Position numbers and translations under genes: made by a program. From Callorhinus ursinus (Eukaryota > Chordata > Mammalia > Carnivora > Otariidae), in the NCBI RefSeq assembly GCF_003265705.1, contig NW_020312848.1, positions 51,958,545 through 52,022,544 on the forward strand: a stretch of DNA of 64,000 nt, read 5' to 3'. Shown here one piece after another: positions 25,105 through 38,775 of this stretch (position 1 is the first letter of the stretch; every line of letters begins with the position of its first letter). The notes beneath the pieces were generated by a model. The model did no database searches, had not been told where the DNA came from, and saw nothing but the letters and a program-made list of their open reading frames with translations.

Positions 25105-27200
25105 GGCAATTAATAATGATGCCTAGAGGGAGAAAAAAACCCAAATGTTTTTAAAAGCTAACCATGAGATAGACTAGCATTTGTCAGTTAGTTGCCTTTT
25201 TCTTTTAAATCATGCTTAAAATGTGCAATTGCCCAAATAAGTTTAAGTATGCCAAAATACTAAGAAATTACAAAACTCAATACCAAAATAATTCGTGTGT
25301 TACAACCATAATTACTTCTATAGTTAGAAAATTATTATCCTCCTGAGAAAATCCTGGCAAACTGCTTAAACCATTTCCCTTCTGAGTGAATCTAGGAGGA
25401 ACAAAATGAAAATTCAAACACTTTGATGTCCCTATGCCTGAAAAGACTTTATCTCCATCAATTACCTACACACAAATAATTTCAAACACCTATGCAATGA
25501 TATAATTCCCTAGCTTATGAGGTCTTCCTTCTACCTCCACCCCATTTTCATTGTCACACTTGTTTCTGTGGAATAAATACGAAGGAAAGCTTTCTTCCTG
25601 TTTCTGTGCCCTCAGCTTTTTGCAACTCTTTGTCTGATCTACTCCAGACAACCACAGCCAGAAAGGAAATGCGAAGGAGGGTAGGGTTTGGTTTTGCTCT
25701 CAAAAGCCACCATTTCTCAGATGGAAAATAAGGATGTCAATGCCATGATGACATTTTGCCTTGTGCCACAATGATTAATAGTCCTAATTTTTTCCAATTA
25801 GGGAAGTAATCTCAACCAGTCAGTGGAATCTGACCAGTCTTACACAGTGTGGCCTCTGAGTGGTGTAATTTGGATGTGAAATGAGATCTAGGATGATTCT
25901 TTTCTTTTTGACAGTTAAATGTAATATATTTCCATCCCTGAGCTTTTTTCACAACTAAACAAGAAAAAATGCTTTTCAGAAATAAATTAGTTCCAAATCT
26001 GACCCCTTCAATCAATTTGTTTTCTTTGAATTGGTACAATGTGCCTCGAAAATAGGCAACGGGATTTAGTTTATTCATTTGAATAAGTTAATAACCCTGG
26101 CAAATGCCTATTAGGGACAGAAAGACAGGGGAATAGCGTGGCTTAATGTGATATTTATCAAACACTTACCAAAATTCACACAATCAAATTCCATAGGGAA
26201 TTGCCCAAAAGGTTTGAGATAACACATAAAGCTGCAAATGCAGTAAATGGTCTGGCACAAGTGAAGACCACAAAGAGTAAGGGTCTCATACACTTCACCT
26301 TCAGCTACCTAAACACAAACTGAAACATTTCAGATGCAGACTGTTTCAATCAGTTCCAATGACATCTAGTCAGAGTGCCCAAGGAAATCTCTAACTTACA
26401 ATGGAATTCTAGAATTTCAAGGAATATTGGAAATCCCTTCATCCAACTCTCATTTTACAGAGAGGCTTTAAGAAGTCCCTAAGAGATACACGCCTTCATA
26501 TAGTTCGTACAGGTATTACGAAAGAACCAAAATTAGAACCCTAGGCTCTTGCTCTCATAAACTCCCATTAGCCCTTTGAATTAGGTTCTTTATATTATGA
26601 TGGTATCAAACAAATGCTTTTTTCAGACATGAAAGCTTTACTGCATCAATATAAACGGGGCAAACTGTCTCCCATGGCAAATGCAATAACTCCATGACAA
26701 TCCATACCCCACAAACCAGAAGACTTCTCCACCACCAATGAAAGCAGGAAGATGTCAGCTCATCAACAGAATTCGGACAGTAATTTCAAAGCCGAAGAGA
26801 AATTTAGCTGCAATACTCTAGTGTCATTACAATGCATTCTGGTACATCAGTGATTTTCAAACTTGGGTTTTTACAGTCAAGTTTTCTTATTTTTTTTTAA
26901 TGAATTCTTGGATAGAACCCCAACATATAAAGCCAATAAACACAGCATTTTATCCTAATAAATTTGTTTAATATTTTCAAAATTTTATCTGCTCAATATC
27001 AATTAAGAATAACGATCAGAGTTCCTGTTAGCTCTTATCACACTACTATGCAAATTAGAGAGTATCCCTTCTTGTCAAAGGCAACATTCCCAAACCCAGC
27101 CACCTTGTGCAGAGCACAACCTGCAGTCCCACACACAGGGCATGACAGATGGCTTCTAATAAAATGTTCTCATGAATAAGGCTGTTCTCACAAAAACAAC
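25105..27200. other. Intronic DNA, no feature recognised
   Basis: AT-rich, apparently unique. No exon-like frame. Confidence 0.45.
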
Positions 27201-27221
27201 AACAACAAAAAATGAGAAGCT

Positions 27222-27403
27222 GGGGCGCCTGGGTGACTGACTCTTGATTTCAGCTCAGGTCCTGATCTCAGGGTTGTGAGATCCAACCGAACCCTGCATA
27301 GGCTCTGAGTTCAGTGGGGAGTCTACTTCTCTCCTCCTTCTCCCTCTGCCCCTCCCACGGTGTGTGCTGTCTCCCTCTCTCTCTAAAAATAAATAAATTT
27401 TTA
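27222..27403 (+). mobile_element. SINEC 10 (outer of a pair)
   Basis: Plus-oriented, diverged copy beginning GGGGCGCCTGGGTGACTGAC. SINEC 11 is inserted in its A-rich tail (AAATAAATAAATTTTTA on both sides). Confidence 0.9.
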
Positions 27404-27600
27404 GGGACACCTGGGTGGCTTAGTCGATTAAGCGGCTGCCTTCCGCCTGGGTAATGATCCCAGGGTACTGGGATTGAGTCCCACATCGGCTCCTTGCTCA
27501 GCAGGGAGCCTGCCTCTCCCTCTCTATCCCTCTGCTTGTGCTCTGTCAAATAAAATCTTTAAAAAATAAAAAAATAAAATAAAAATAAATAAATTTTTAA
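27404..27600 (+). mobile_element. SINEC 11 (inserted in tail of SINEC 10)
   Basis: Plus-oriented, begins GGACACCTGGGTGGCTTAG; the tail is a mixed AAATAAAA repeat that merges with the remnant of the SINEC 10 tail. Confidence 0.9.
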
Positions 27601-27876
27601 AAAATGAGAAACTATGAATGGTAAGTGTAGTGTATCTCTTCAGCACGTCATAGATCTCTGTATTTTTTGGTGACAGTGCTGTTTCTCACCAAAGGCTAAG
27701 TGCATACTTGGTAGCAGTTTTGGTTTTTTTTGTCTGTTGATAACAGCCTTGCAATCTTGGGATACTCTTATTCTGAAAAAGCAGCAGTATGAAACTTCTG
27801 TTGCAAAGTTGAATCACTGACAAGTTGGAAAAGAACCCCAAATGAGCAGGAAGCACTAAAAATGTCTAAGATACAA

Positions 27877-28083
27877 ACAGACCCTTACCTATAGAGAACA
27901 AACTGGTCGTTGCCAGAGGGGAGGTGGGTGGGGGATGGGGGAAACAGGTGATGGGGATTAAGGAGTGCCCTTGCCTTGATGACCACAGGGTGATGCATAG
28001 AAGTGTTGAATCACTATATGGCACACCTAAACTCATATTACGCTGTATGTTAACTAACTGGGATTAAAATAAAAACTTCAAAA
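27877..28083 (+). mobile_element. LINE-1 3' end, 5'-truncated
   Basis: AGAGAACAAACTGGTCGTTG, a G-rich stretch and a carnivore LINE-1 3' tail ending in A-rich DNA. The flanking duplication AAAATGTCT.A.ATACAA is at 27858-27876 and 28084-28102, with two mismatches, so it is moderately old. Confidence 0.8.
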
Positions 28084-28120
28084 AAAATGTCTGAAATACA
28101 AGGTTAGTCAGAAGACCTTT

Positions 28121-28318
28121 TTTTTTTTAAGATTTTATTTATTTATTTGATAGAGAGAGACACAGCGAGAGAGAGAGAGAACACAAGCAGGGGGAGTGGG
28201 AGAGGGAGAAGCAGGCTTCCCGCCGAGCAGGGAGCCCAGTGCGGGGCTTGATCCCAGGACTCTGAGATCAACCTGAGCCGAAGGCAGACGCTTAATGACT
28301 GAGCCACCCAGGTGCCCT
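28121..28318 (-). mobile_element. SINEC 12
   Basis: Minus-oriented; TSD AG(T/C)CAGAAGAC at 28106-28120 and 28319-28332. Confidence 0.94.
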
Positions 28319-28974
28319 AGCCAGAAGACTTTCTACAATTACTTACTACATGGTGGCCAGACCATGTGACAAACAGATGTGCCTGAGCATCTTCCGGCAT
28401 GTGAATGGAGTCCGGCAGCCGCATGCTGCTGTGGAGACTTGACTTGTGAAGAGTCCATGAAAAATTTAGACCTACCCACACTGACTCAAATAAAATTTAT
28501 TTTATTTTTTCATAGTATAAATCATATTATAAAGTATGTAGTAAATATTATACTAAGTGCAGAGAATACAATAGGAAAAAACGCAGTCCTGTCTTCAGAG
28601 TTTAGTGGTTAGTAGATCTCGTCTGCTGTTGAAATAGCACTCACACATTTTTCATTTTTATTCTCTATGTGGATTTTTTAATGCCAATTTTATATGGTCA
28701 CAAAACAAACAAAACCCTGATGTATGTTTCAGAACTTATGTAGGTAGCTTCATAGACTCTCGACAAATTCTGTCACTTCTCTGACAAATATTTGTCTTCC
28801 TCTGGACCAACACGTTAGGATGTTGGGGACATTCCCCAGCTAGTCTAGTTGCTTCATCTTCTCAGAGGCTGACTTATGCATTCTGGAGAACCTGGTACAG
28901 AAACCTAACAAATAACGACAACACACTAAGTTTAGAGATTTCCCCTTCTTCCAAGGAACCCATTCACTCTGATC

Positions 28975-29321
28975 TGAATGTTCATGCCTCCTCCCCAATT
29001 TGTATATTGAAATCCTAATGCCCAATGTGATGGTATTAGGAAGTGGGGCATTTGGGAGATGCTTAGGTCATAGGGGTAAAGCCTCATGAATGGGCTTACT
29101 GCTCTTATAAAAGAGACCCCAAAGAGCTCCACAGGTCCTTGTGCCACATGAGGACACAGCCAGAAGTCCACAATCCAGAAGAGTGTCTCACCAGAACCTA
29201 ACCATGCTGGCACCCTGTTCTTGAGCTCCCAGTGTCTACAACTATAAAACATAAATCTCTGTTGATTATAAAGCTACTTAATCTGTGGTATTTTGTTATA
29301 ACAGCCTGAATGCACTAAGAC
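28975..29321 (+). mobile_element. MaLR (MLT1-type) solo LTR
   Basis: Sense orientation: TTGAAATCCTAATGCCCAAT, GGTCATAGGGGTAAAGCC, CTTATAAAAGAGACCCC, GTGGTATTTTGTTATAACAG, ending GCACTAAGAC. No flanking internal sequence. Confidence 0.75.
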
Positions 29322-31034
29322 TCCATTCATTCACTGACTCACCACTTACTGGGCCTACTAAAAGTTAGCTCTGTATTTATCATCCAGGGAAATCAAAGCT
29401 GAAGAGCACAGCATCTCTGGCTTCAAAGACTTCAGAAGCCTGTAGCAATGGTAGACAGGTTCAAACGGCAGTAGGAAGGGTCCTGAAAGAGGCACAGGTA
29501 CAGATGTGGAATGGGGGACAAGAGTTTTCATTTCTGTGAGGAGTCAGAAATGGAAGCTCTTAGAGACAAGACACCACAGGTTTTCCAAGTAAAGAAGGGG
29601 GAGGAGGGTGGCCAAGCAAGGCAAAGTTCCAGCAAGCAAAGAGACCTAGATCTGAGAAACTGTAAGGGGTTCCCTAGGATGGAGCCCAGGGCATGGGACA
29701 AAGATCCACCTGGCACTGGACTGGACTGCAGAAAGGAGCCAATTTAAAAAGGGCCTCGTGAGCTATGAAATGACTGTGAACTCTACCCTAAATGCAAAGG
29801 AAACACTATAGGTATTGTTTCTCCAGACAAACCACACCAAACAAAAATTCGCTTTACAAAACACATCACTTGCAGTTTAATGCAGAGCATGTTCTAGAGA
29901 AAGAAGAGACTACATAGGAGACAAATTGAGAGGCTACTGCAGTAATTTAAACAAGGGGCACCTATCCAGCACACCAAGGTTGCTCAAGGCACCAGCTCAC
30001 TGGCTCTGCACAATGAGGCTTCCCCGAGCACAGACCGGGCAGAGTGAGATGCCCGGGCCCATGCAAAGCTAGGGTTTCCAGCATCAGAACCACAAGTCTC
30101 ACAGATTAGGGCTTCCGTGGTTCTTATCATCAACCACCATATCCCTTCTAGCCTCCCAGACACACACCCCTGGTCACTGAGAACTTGCAGTTTTACTCCA
30201 GGGTCCCTCCTTGTTCCTGGTCAGGCTTGGCTAGGGTCCATCCTCATTCATGGACACACACTTCTATTCCCTTCTGGTCACACAGCCCGGTCTCGTCCTT
30301 GCCTCTCAACCCCCTATTCCCCACACCCTTCTGGCACCATCAACTCCTGACCCATCCGGTGGCCTCTCCAGCACCACTGTGCTCTATCACATCCCCCACC
30401 TACAAGCAGGCAGCACACTGTGGGGCCGACCACCACCACCAGAGACTAATGTGGAACAAAAAGACGATGTGGGTATAGGTTTCCCCTGCTATCCGAAAGT
30501 AGAGCATTCCTCTGGAAACTTTCATAAGAAAGTTCATAAGAAAAGGCTTAAGACAAAGAAGCAATCACCATTAATTTACATGGAAAAATTTATGAGCATT
30601 CCCAGACTCAAAAAATAACCTCTCTTAGGCCTTTTCTGATAGGCGGCTTGATGCTGAGAGGCTGAATATGGTTCCCGGGGAAGTGCTTGGTGGTGTCACT
30701 AACAGCTCTCTGCAAAACAGATGCTGAACGCTATTTTCACTTTTTGCCTTTTTTGTAAAAGCAACAGTCCTCTTTGGATTTCTTTCAGTCTCCAAAAACA
30801 GGTACTACTATAGGTCTGTCATAAAAGGGAAGTGGTATAGGGCAAACTTTTGCAAAGCAGCAGATACCTGCACATACTGCACACACTTCTGGTATTAATA
30901 CCAGCATCTCATTTAAAAAGTAAAGAATGGTGACCAATGTCTTCATCACTGTCCATGGAACCCCAAAGCCTGGGGCCAGGTCTCCAGACTCTGGCTGTAG
31001 GCCTGCCTGTGTGCACAGAGGAAGGTGGTACCAC
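29322..31034. other. Intronic DNA with probable old repeats
   Basis: 29440-29970 (GAGAGGCTACTGCAGTAATT etc.) and 30475-30640 (GGTTTCCCCTGCTATCCGAA ...) look like very old mammalian interspersed repeats; the families are not certain. No exon recognised. Confidence 0.4.
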
Positions 31035-31215
31035 AACAGGGCTACAGGCTTTGGACTTGGACAGTGTGTCCAAATCTCAGCTCTGCCACTTACCAGCTGG
31101 GTCACCTTGAACACATCACTCACCCTCTCCAGATTTGCACTAAGGCTTCAGTGTGTTTGCATGGGACCAATCACACAGGCATAGACACACAAGCATTCAT
31201 CTTTAAGTTTCTTCC
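31035..31215 (+). repeat. MIR fragment
   Basis: CAAATCTCAGCTCTGCCACT and TACCAGCTGGGTCACCTTGA. Confidence 0.65.
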
Positions 31216-32593
31216 CTGCTTACCCACTCTTAGTTTTCTGTAACTTAAGCATTTAACTATGGTTTTCATTTATCGCTCCAAAAGTCTCTTGAAAAATAAG
31301 AAATACTGAATCTTTCTTCCTCTGCCCAATCGTAGAAGGAAACTACAAGAAAAGGCAAACCATTTTCTAAGGTCCTTAACATGGTGAGGTGATAGGAATG
31401 TGCTGGGGGGACGGGGCAAGGGGACATGGGGGGTGGGACATGGAAAATGCCCAGTAGGAAGAGGAAAAAGGTTTTCCAGCTATTTAAAGTACAACACGGC
31501 TCAAGTGTTTATATTGGACAATCCTGACAGCTGTTGACTCACTTCTATGCAGAGTATCTTAAAATGAAACTTCTATTCTTTTGTTGTACAAGTTCTGAGT
31601 TTTCCAGGATATGAGACACTCCCTCTGCAGGGCTGTTTCCTCAGGCTTACAAGTAATACCACCATCCCAAGTCCTTATCTTCATTTTAAAGCTTGAGGGG
31701 AAATAACTGTCTTAACCTTCACACTGATTTCTCTGTTTATGCACTGCCTTACTGAATTTTTAAAAAATAGATAACACCTACCTTGAATAAATGTACAAAT
31801 TAAATGAGATAAAAATATGATATACGTCTTGCTTTATCACTTGCTCAGGGATCCAGATCTATGCCTCCTATATGCCCCATCAAGCTAGCACACTGCCTTA
31901 TACGTTGTAGGCATACTCAATAAATAATTATCCAATGTAAGTTTTTCCGTCAATGTGTCACAGGATATGCCTTTATAGTTACCACGAAGGGAAACAAAAA
32001 TAGGTAGCAAGTAAATTCTTACAGGGATGTACTACCAGCTATCAGGAAAAACATAATTAAGGACAGAAAATAGGGGGAAAATTTCCCCAAATATTGCCTT
32101 ATTCTCCGCAGGGACCTGGCATTCAACACCCAGGCCTTTCAAAAACAAAGGATACCAAAGTGATGTCTCCAACCAAATTTCCATATAATAAAACTGCATC
32201 TCCCTGCTTAAATGCTAGCCTTAATGGTCAAACCTATCACCTTGGGTTCTTTATAAATAATTATGGCAGGAAGACATGAAGCATCTCAAGACCCTACTTC
32301 TCTGGATGCTTTCTAGTTGGATGCTTTGAAGGCATCCAATGTGATTTGATGCCTTAAGACAATGTAAGTATCTTTGCAAACAAGCCGTATTCAAATAAAC
32401 ATATGCCTAGAGCAGATAATCGTCATCAAACAGTCCGACTCAGCTAAGTCTGTGCTTCTGAGCGTGGGCCAGGGGAGTCCGACCTCAGCCATGGCAAGGA
32501 TCTACGCTGATTACATCTATTACACTGAGGTCCAGAATTCAGCTTCTATTTACTTTGTCCCTCTTCCTAGTACCCAAAACTGTTCAAATCCAT

Positions 32594-32983
32594 TGTGTTA
32601 GCTCGGGCTGCCATAACAAAACACTACAGACTAGGTGATTTAAATGACAGGAATTTATTTTCACACTGTTCTGGAGGCTGTGAGTTCAAGAACAAGGGCC
32701 AGCAGGATCGGTTTCCGGCCAGAGACCTCTTCCTGGCTTGTGGATGGCTGGGTCTTACTGTGTCCTCACATGGCCCTTCTTAGGTACCCATGTGTGCAGA
32801 GAGCAAGCAAACTCTCTAGGGTTTCTTCTTAAGAGAACACTAATCCTATCCAATCAGGGCCCACCCTTGTGACCTTGTTTAGTCTTTCTCACCTCCTTAC
32901 TCCAAATACAGCCATGCTGGGGGTAGGAGCTTCAATATATGAATGGGGGGGTGGGGACACACAGAAACATTCAGTCTATAACA
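32594..32983 (-). mobile_element. MaLR (MLT1-type) solo LTR
   Basis: Antisense: TGTTAGCTCGGGCTGCCATA ... TTCTGGAGGCTGTGAGTTC ... AACATTCAGTCTATAACA. Complete at both ends. Confidence 0.78.
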
Positions 32984-33060
32984 CCCATGAATAAGAAATT
33001 ATTCCCCTGATTGCTAACTAAAACCTCTTAGACTTGTTGACTCTCTCTGTTGATGAATTT

Positions 33061-33120
33061 CTCTTGCATAAATGATCCCAGGGCCCACCTCTCTTGCATA
33101 AAAGATCCCAGGGCCCACTG
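33061..33120. repeat. 30-bp tandem duplication
   Basis: Two adjacent units beginning CTCTTGCATAAA and containing GATCCCAGGGCCCAC, differing at only a few positions. Confidence 0.92.
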
Positions 33121-36099
33121 AGTTCACAGAACAAGGGAAAGTGAGCAGTGACACCCACATCCGTTCTCTAAATGAATACATCATGGAGAGAACAGCATTT
33201 TTATCTTAAGTGAGTTTGAAGCTCTTTTTCAAAGAAGGATAAGGGCTTTTTTTCAAAGACTTCTACCTCAAGGTCATCTGAAAGCACAGATTCACTGTGG
33301 CTGAGGAAGCATGAACAGGGCAGAGACATCACAAGTAATCAGACAGTACACCAAGGAAAGCCACTTTGAAACTCTGGAACAGAGTACTTCCTGGACATAA
33401 ATGACAAAGTAAATTCAGATATTCCAGACTCAAGTTCCACCAGTCTAACTCTAATCCTGAGAGGAAACTCTACAGGAAATAACGGTCAGCTTATAAAAGA
33501 GCATAGATCATTATTTCTGATTATAAAAGAAATTCATGTTAATTTTGGAAATTATTAAAAGTACAAAGTTAAAACAATGCCACTTCTCAACTGAAACAAT
33601 TGGTTATAACAACACAGCAACATGGGATTTTGTATCCCAATTCTTCACTTCTCTTAAGTACTTTCCCATTTCAACACTCATCGGTGTATTTTTAACATAA
33701 CTTATACCTAGTGTTCTAACATGGGGCCAAGAATGCAAGTATCTGGTTGTCTGAATCATTTTCTATTAATTACAGCTGGGAATATTCGGTGAAATGTAGA
33801 GTACAATTAATATACATATAATTCTCCTTAAAAAAAAAAAGCAAATTGAAGAAACAGCAAATTTTACTATGTGTGTAATTTTGTAGGAATGCTATCTTTT
33901 TTTACTGTTTATTATCCAGATTTCTGGAGAAAAATCTCAGTAATTTCTCCTATCTTTATTCTTTCTGCAACTACCTATTTATGTTTGAATTTTCATGTTT
34001 CTTTGAGAGCCCAGGTAACCTCTTAGGCTTGCTATCAAGGAAGCCCTACCACCAACAGACTCTTCAACCAACTTCGGACGCCTCAGGAGAATTACCAACA
34101 GGTTCTCTCCTCTCCCCAGGACCCAGGTGAAAGCTGTTTTGCCTCCCATACCCGCATGCCCATGCTACCGAACATGTTCACCTAGGGTCACCAGTGACAG
34201 GCAAGATACTTTATTTTGAAGAAAAGAAAAAGACATAGAACACAATCTCTACATTTCTGCTTAGAGATTTCAGGGAGACATTTTTAGGTTAATGTCCAAC
34301 TAATACTCATAAAAATAAACAAATTGCTTGGTTTATGAAAATGATTTACAACTGGGAGAGGAATGGTTATCTAATTCACCAAGGGGAAGACTTGCTAATT
34401 TCAGATCCAGAAGAATTCCCATACTCACCCGGGACATGAATAGGGGTGGATAATACACATATGTATTGGCAATTTCCAACAGCCTCCCTATATGAATGTC
34501 ATGCTTTCCCTTCTTCCTCCCCAGCTAAGAAACAGTCATGTTTTAGTTTATTACTAAGTGACAGATGCCTGTTTCTAGATTTAGTTGCTTTCCTTCTTCT
34601 GTAGGGATGCAAATGTGATCACTGGTTCTTGAACCTCCCTGCAGTGCTTTGAAGGTGGCTGAAAATGAAAGCGTGTTGAGTCCCCCTTACAGGCCTTCTT
34701 TCAAAATGTGGTTGATGTGTACAGCTCTGAGTCAAGTTCCCGGCTATAAGCCATCATATTCCATGTGCCATGGTTTTTGGCAATTCAAGTGAGATCATCT
34801 TTTATCCCTCTGCTTCTTTGTCACCAAGAGACTGCAGGCAAAACTACAATATCCATCATGCTTTGTTACTGCAGCACTTCAAGGGCAACCAGGAAATCAC
34901 TCTTCTTATGGAGGCCAGAGTACACGTCTCAAAGACAAAGTAGCATCTTCCATAGACTCCTTTCTACCCATCCACCAACCCCCTTCCCGTCCCAGTTGTT
35001 TCTGAAGTGGTTATCCCTCAATGGAAATACAAAGACGGGGTGGAAAGAGAAGGACGATAGATGCCTCAGGCAGTAAAGGAAACACTCCAGGTTGAAAGTA
35101 TTAATCTGACCTCTAAGCTGGTGACATGGGGACAGACAAAGGTCTTCCTGCCCAGGTCACTGAAGCTGCTCTGCTTAATGAAGGAAAGCAGAGAGAAACC
35201 ACCAATTGGTTTTCTTAATCCAATTCCACCTGCCTTAGGGAAATTACTCCCAAATTTTGGCAACAGGCTTTATGTCAGACTTGATTTTTAATATTATCAA
35301 TGTTTGCCTCTTTATGTGCATTTATTGGTGTTTCAGTGGGAAGTTATTTTAGGGGCAGGGAGCCCAATGCCTTCTTAAGCTGGAATCCCTTACTTCAAAT
35401 GACATGATTTTCAGGAGTGCAGTAGTATAACTTTAAGAATTCTAAATTTGACCTTGTGGTTCCTAAGAGATACTATATATCTACCACACACATACATACA
35501 CACACACACGAAATCTGTAAAATACTAATATATTGCTTTGGATATCTGAGCATTTTCCCATTTTTGGATGTGTATACACTTATATGCTGTTTGAGGAATG
35601 TATAAATCTTGCTTATTGAAATATTTGTTCATTCTGTTTTTCAACATCCTGTTGGCGAAATCTCACAAACATGCACAATCTGGCGTGAGATTTTTGCTTG
35701 GGAGAGAACTGTCACAGAAATAGAGGTAACTAATGTCTTAGCCAGGCAAGGCACTAATGGGAAGCAAAAAAAGACCATAAAATTTAGTTTACTACCAACT
35801 CTACCTGGACAGGTAATATTTCTTCCTTCAGAGTACTCTGTACCCATATTAATAAAGTGCTCCAAGATCACTGGTCTTTGGAAATTTAGGACTGTCACTT
35901 TAAAATTTAGAATGAGCAAGCAGACTACATAATCAAAGTCGATACAATGAATAAAGTCTTATCTGGGTCAACCACTTCAATCGTCACACATAAACCGAAA
36001 AAACTCTGTAACCACACTCTTTACTCCAAAGCCTCCCTTCTTTGCTCCAGGCTGACTACCTACCAGCTACTGCCACTTGAATATTTGACAGGTATGGTA
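33121..36099. other. Intronic DNA, no feature recognised
   Basis: Possible old LINE-1 traces at 33490-33720. The other sequence looks unique. No exon-like frame. Confidence 0.4.
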
Positions 36100-36370
36100 A
36101 ACTCAAGGTGGCCAAAGGAAACTCAATCTTACACCATAAACCTGCCCTGCCTACAAAAATGTCTCATATGTTTACCCACTGTTGCAACCAGAAACTCGGG
36201 AGACACCCTAAACTTCTTCCTTTCCCTAACTCCTCACATCCAATTACCAAGCCCTGTTGCTTCCCATCTTCTAACCATCTCAGATCCGTCCAGATTTCAC
36301 CATGCAATGATTGCTAAACTGGTTCCAGTACTCTCTCATCTACTGCAAAAATCTCTCTTTTCTCATTTTT
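36100..36370 (+). repeat. Probable L2 fragment
   Basis: ACTCCTCACATCCAATTACC, CATCTCAGATCCGTCCAGA and a C/T-rich composition fit an upstream part of the L2 3' region. It explains the 141-codon frame at 35947-36372. Confidence 0.4.
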
Positions 36371-36567
36371 AAGTCACCCCCCTCCTCCACAAGCAACAAT
36401 GTGTGTGCTTTAAAGTTTCATACTGCTCCTATTTCCAACAAAGGGAGTTTTTTAAAAAAATAATTTGCTGATTATCTCCATGTTGTAACAAAAAGAATTA
36501 CTCTGATCTGTGCATTAACTGCATCTTCTCTATATGCTGCACCTTCTACAGTTTCAATCATAGTCAA

Positions 36568-36774
36568 GGGGTGCCTGGGTGGCTCAGGTGGTTAAAAGGC
36601 CAACTCATGATTTCAGCTCAGGTTACTATCTCAGGGTAGCAGGATCGAGCCCCGTGTTGGGCTCTGTGCTGGGCATGGAGCCTGCTTAAGATTCTCTCTC
36701 TCTTCTTCTCCCTCTACACTCCACCCCTGCCGTACACACTCTCTCTCTCTCTTTAAAAAAAAAAAAAAAAAAAG
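36568..36774 (+). mobile_element. SINEC 13
   Basis: Plus-oriented, older copy (GGGGTGCCTGGGTGGCTCAG ... long A tail). No clear TSD. Confidence 0.88.
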
Positions 36775-36779
36775 ACAAA

Positions 36780-38477
36780 TTAAGGCATCAAGGTGCCTTT
36801 AAAAAAAAAAAAGGTTATACAACCTGCCTTGTTTCTTCTAACAATAATCAGCAATCAACCTGAGAAAAGGCAGAAAACAATGATAGGTGGTAATCCCACA
36901 ACCGACAATACAGCTCAGTAGATTTACTGCATTTATTCTTGTTACAGGGGCCAGAGATCATTTTCAAAGGACATTATGCAGAAAACACCCAAAATCGGTC
37001 ACTAAGTAGTACATACCAGTCTTGTCAAAAAGATCCTAGTTGGAAGACACATGTGAACTTGAAGAGACAACTTATACAATGCATGTGATGGCTTTGGATA
37101 TTTGTTTTATCTTTAATAAGAAATAATACATTAAAAGGCAGATTTTTGACAACTGAAGGAAAAAAGTATGGTTACTAAATTCTAAGTAAAAAATATACAC
37201 AAACATCTGTTAAAAAAAAAAACAAACACAATGTCATGAATGAACTTGACTAGAAACCCCAACAAGGTCGGAGTTCCAGTCCTTCCTGTATTACAAATGT
37301 AGTATCTAGAGAAGTGCTTTTCAGACTGTGGGTAGGGATGCATTAAGGAGTCATTAAGTCAAGTTAGTGGTGAACTTTTTTTTAATGATAAAGAGCGGAA
37401 CATCACACAGAACACGAGCAAATACTGTTGTACTCTATGTATGTGGGCTGGTGCTGATGGTATTTGTGTATACACATCAAATGAGGAAAGTAAATGTATT
37501 TCCTATTATGAATGATATTATGAATTAATAGGATAAATTTATTTCCTATTCAATGTATTTCCTAAACACGATTAAAAGTCACTGACATAGAGTAAGTCAC
37601 TTAATCTCTATGAAGTTGCTTCCTCATCCCTTACATGGAACTTACCATTCTATTTCAGGGAGTATACCCAAATAAAATAACCTCACAATATTTTTCCAAC
37701 TATAAAACATTGTATTAATATGTTATGGTTACAGCATTTTGGTTGGGTTTCCTCAGAGTATAGTGTTTCCCTGCCATATATGCTCACAGCATAAAGTCAC
37801 TATGCTAGAAATTTGGACATCCTGAATCAAAGCTAATTCTGAAAATATAGTCTCCTCAAGAGTAAAGCTGGAGACAGGAAAGCCTGAAGTTTCTCAAAAT
37901 TTGTCTAATCTCCTTCATAGTACCTACCACACTGCCTCTAGGAAAAAAATGAAAAAACAAAACAAAACAAAAAAAAACACTAAAGACGAAAGACAGTAAG
38001 TATCTCTGTCTTTCTAGGGCCTCGTGAAAGAATCCTCACTTAGTAGAATGGCCAAAAGAGGGAAACATGTTTATGGGCTACTCCCACAGGAGACCGGCTC
38101 AGGAACATCAGCGGCCATCCTGCTGTCCCTGTACAGCCCTTCAACGCTACTTTGCCTGGAGACATAAATACCTCCTTTTTGCTTCCCATTTATTAAAGTG
38201 TAGAATCCTGTGCCAGGCTCTAAATGTCACAAATAATTTCAGGCAGCACATTGTTATTTAGCTGTACATGTCATCTGGACACATCATGGTACCACAAATA
38301 GGAAACATTTTAAGACACTAGTAGCTAAGAAACTGAAAACAGCTAATGCTAAGGCATACTTGCTCTTAACTCTCCCACACAAGCTACCATTAAAGCACGC
38401 TTTTTCGAGGAAAAGATATCCCAAAGATCCTGTATAATAAGAGACGGTACCTCTTCCCCTAACATGGAGGAAGCTTT
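36780..38477. other. Intronic DNA, no feature recognised
   Basis: AT-rich, with short A-runs. No repeat family or exon recognised. Confidence 0.4.
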
Positions 38478-38495
38478 AAAAAGGAATAGGATTCC

Positions 38496-38690
38496 GGGGC
38501 ACCTGGGTGGCTCAGCGGTTAAGCATCTGACTTTTAGCTCAGGTCGTGATCCCAGGGTCCCGGGATCGAGCCCCGCATCCAACTCCCCGCTCGGCGGGGA
38601 GCCTGCTTCTCCCTCCCCTTCTGCAGCTCCCTCTGCTTGTGCTCTCTGTCTCTGTCAAATAAATCAACAAAATCTTAAAAAAAAAAAAAA
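38496..38690 (+). mobile_element. SINEC 14
   Basis: Plus-oriented, young; TSD AAAAAGGAAT(A/G)GGATTCC. Long A tail. It is paired tail-to-tail with SINEC 15. Confidence 0.95.
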
Positions 38691-38775
38691 AAAAAGGAAT
38701 GGGATTCCTACTTGAAATGGAGGACAGGAATAGTTTTGAGGACTCAGTGATACAAGTATTAAATACTTCTTTTAA

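Noticed and set aside
35947..36372. 141-codon plus-strand frame
   Set aside because: No domain; composition and motifs fit an L2 remnant, and it is antisense in the DOCK4 intron.
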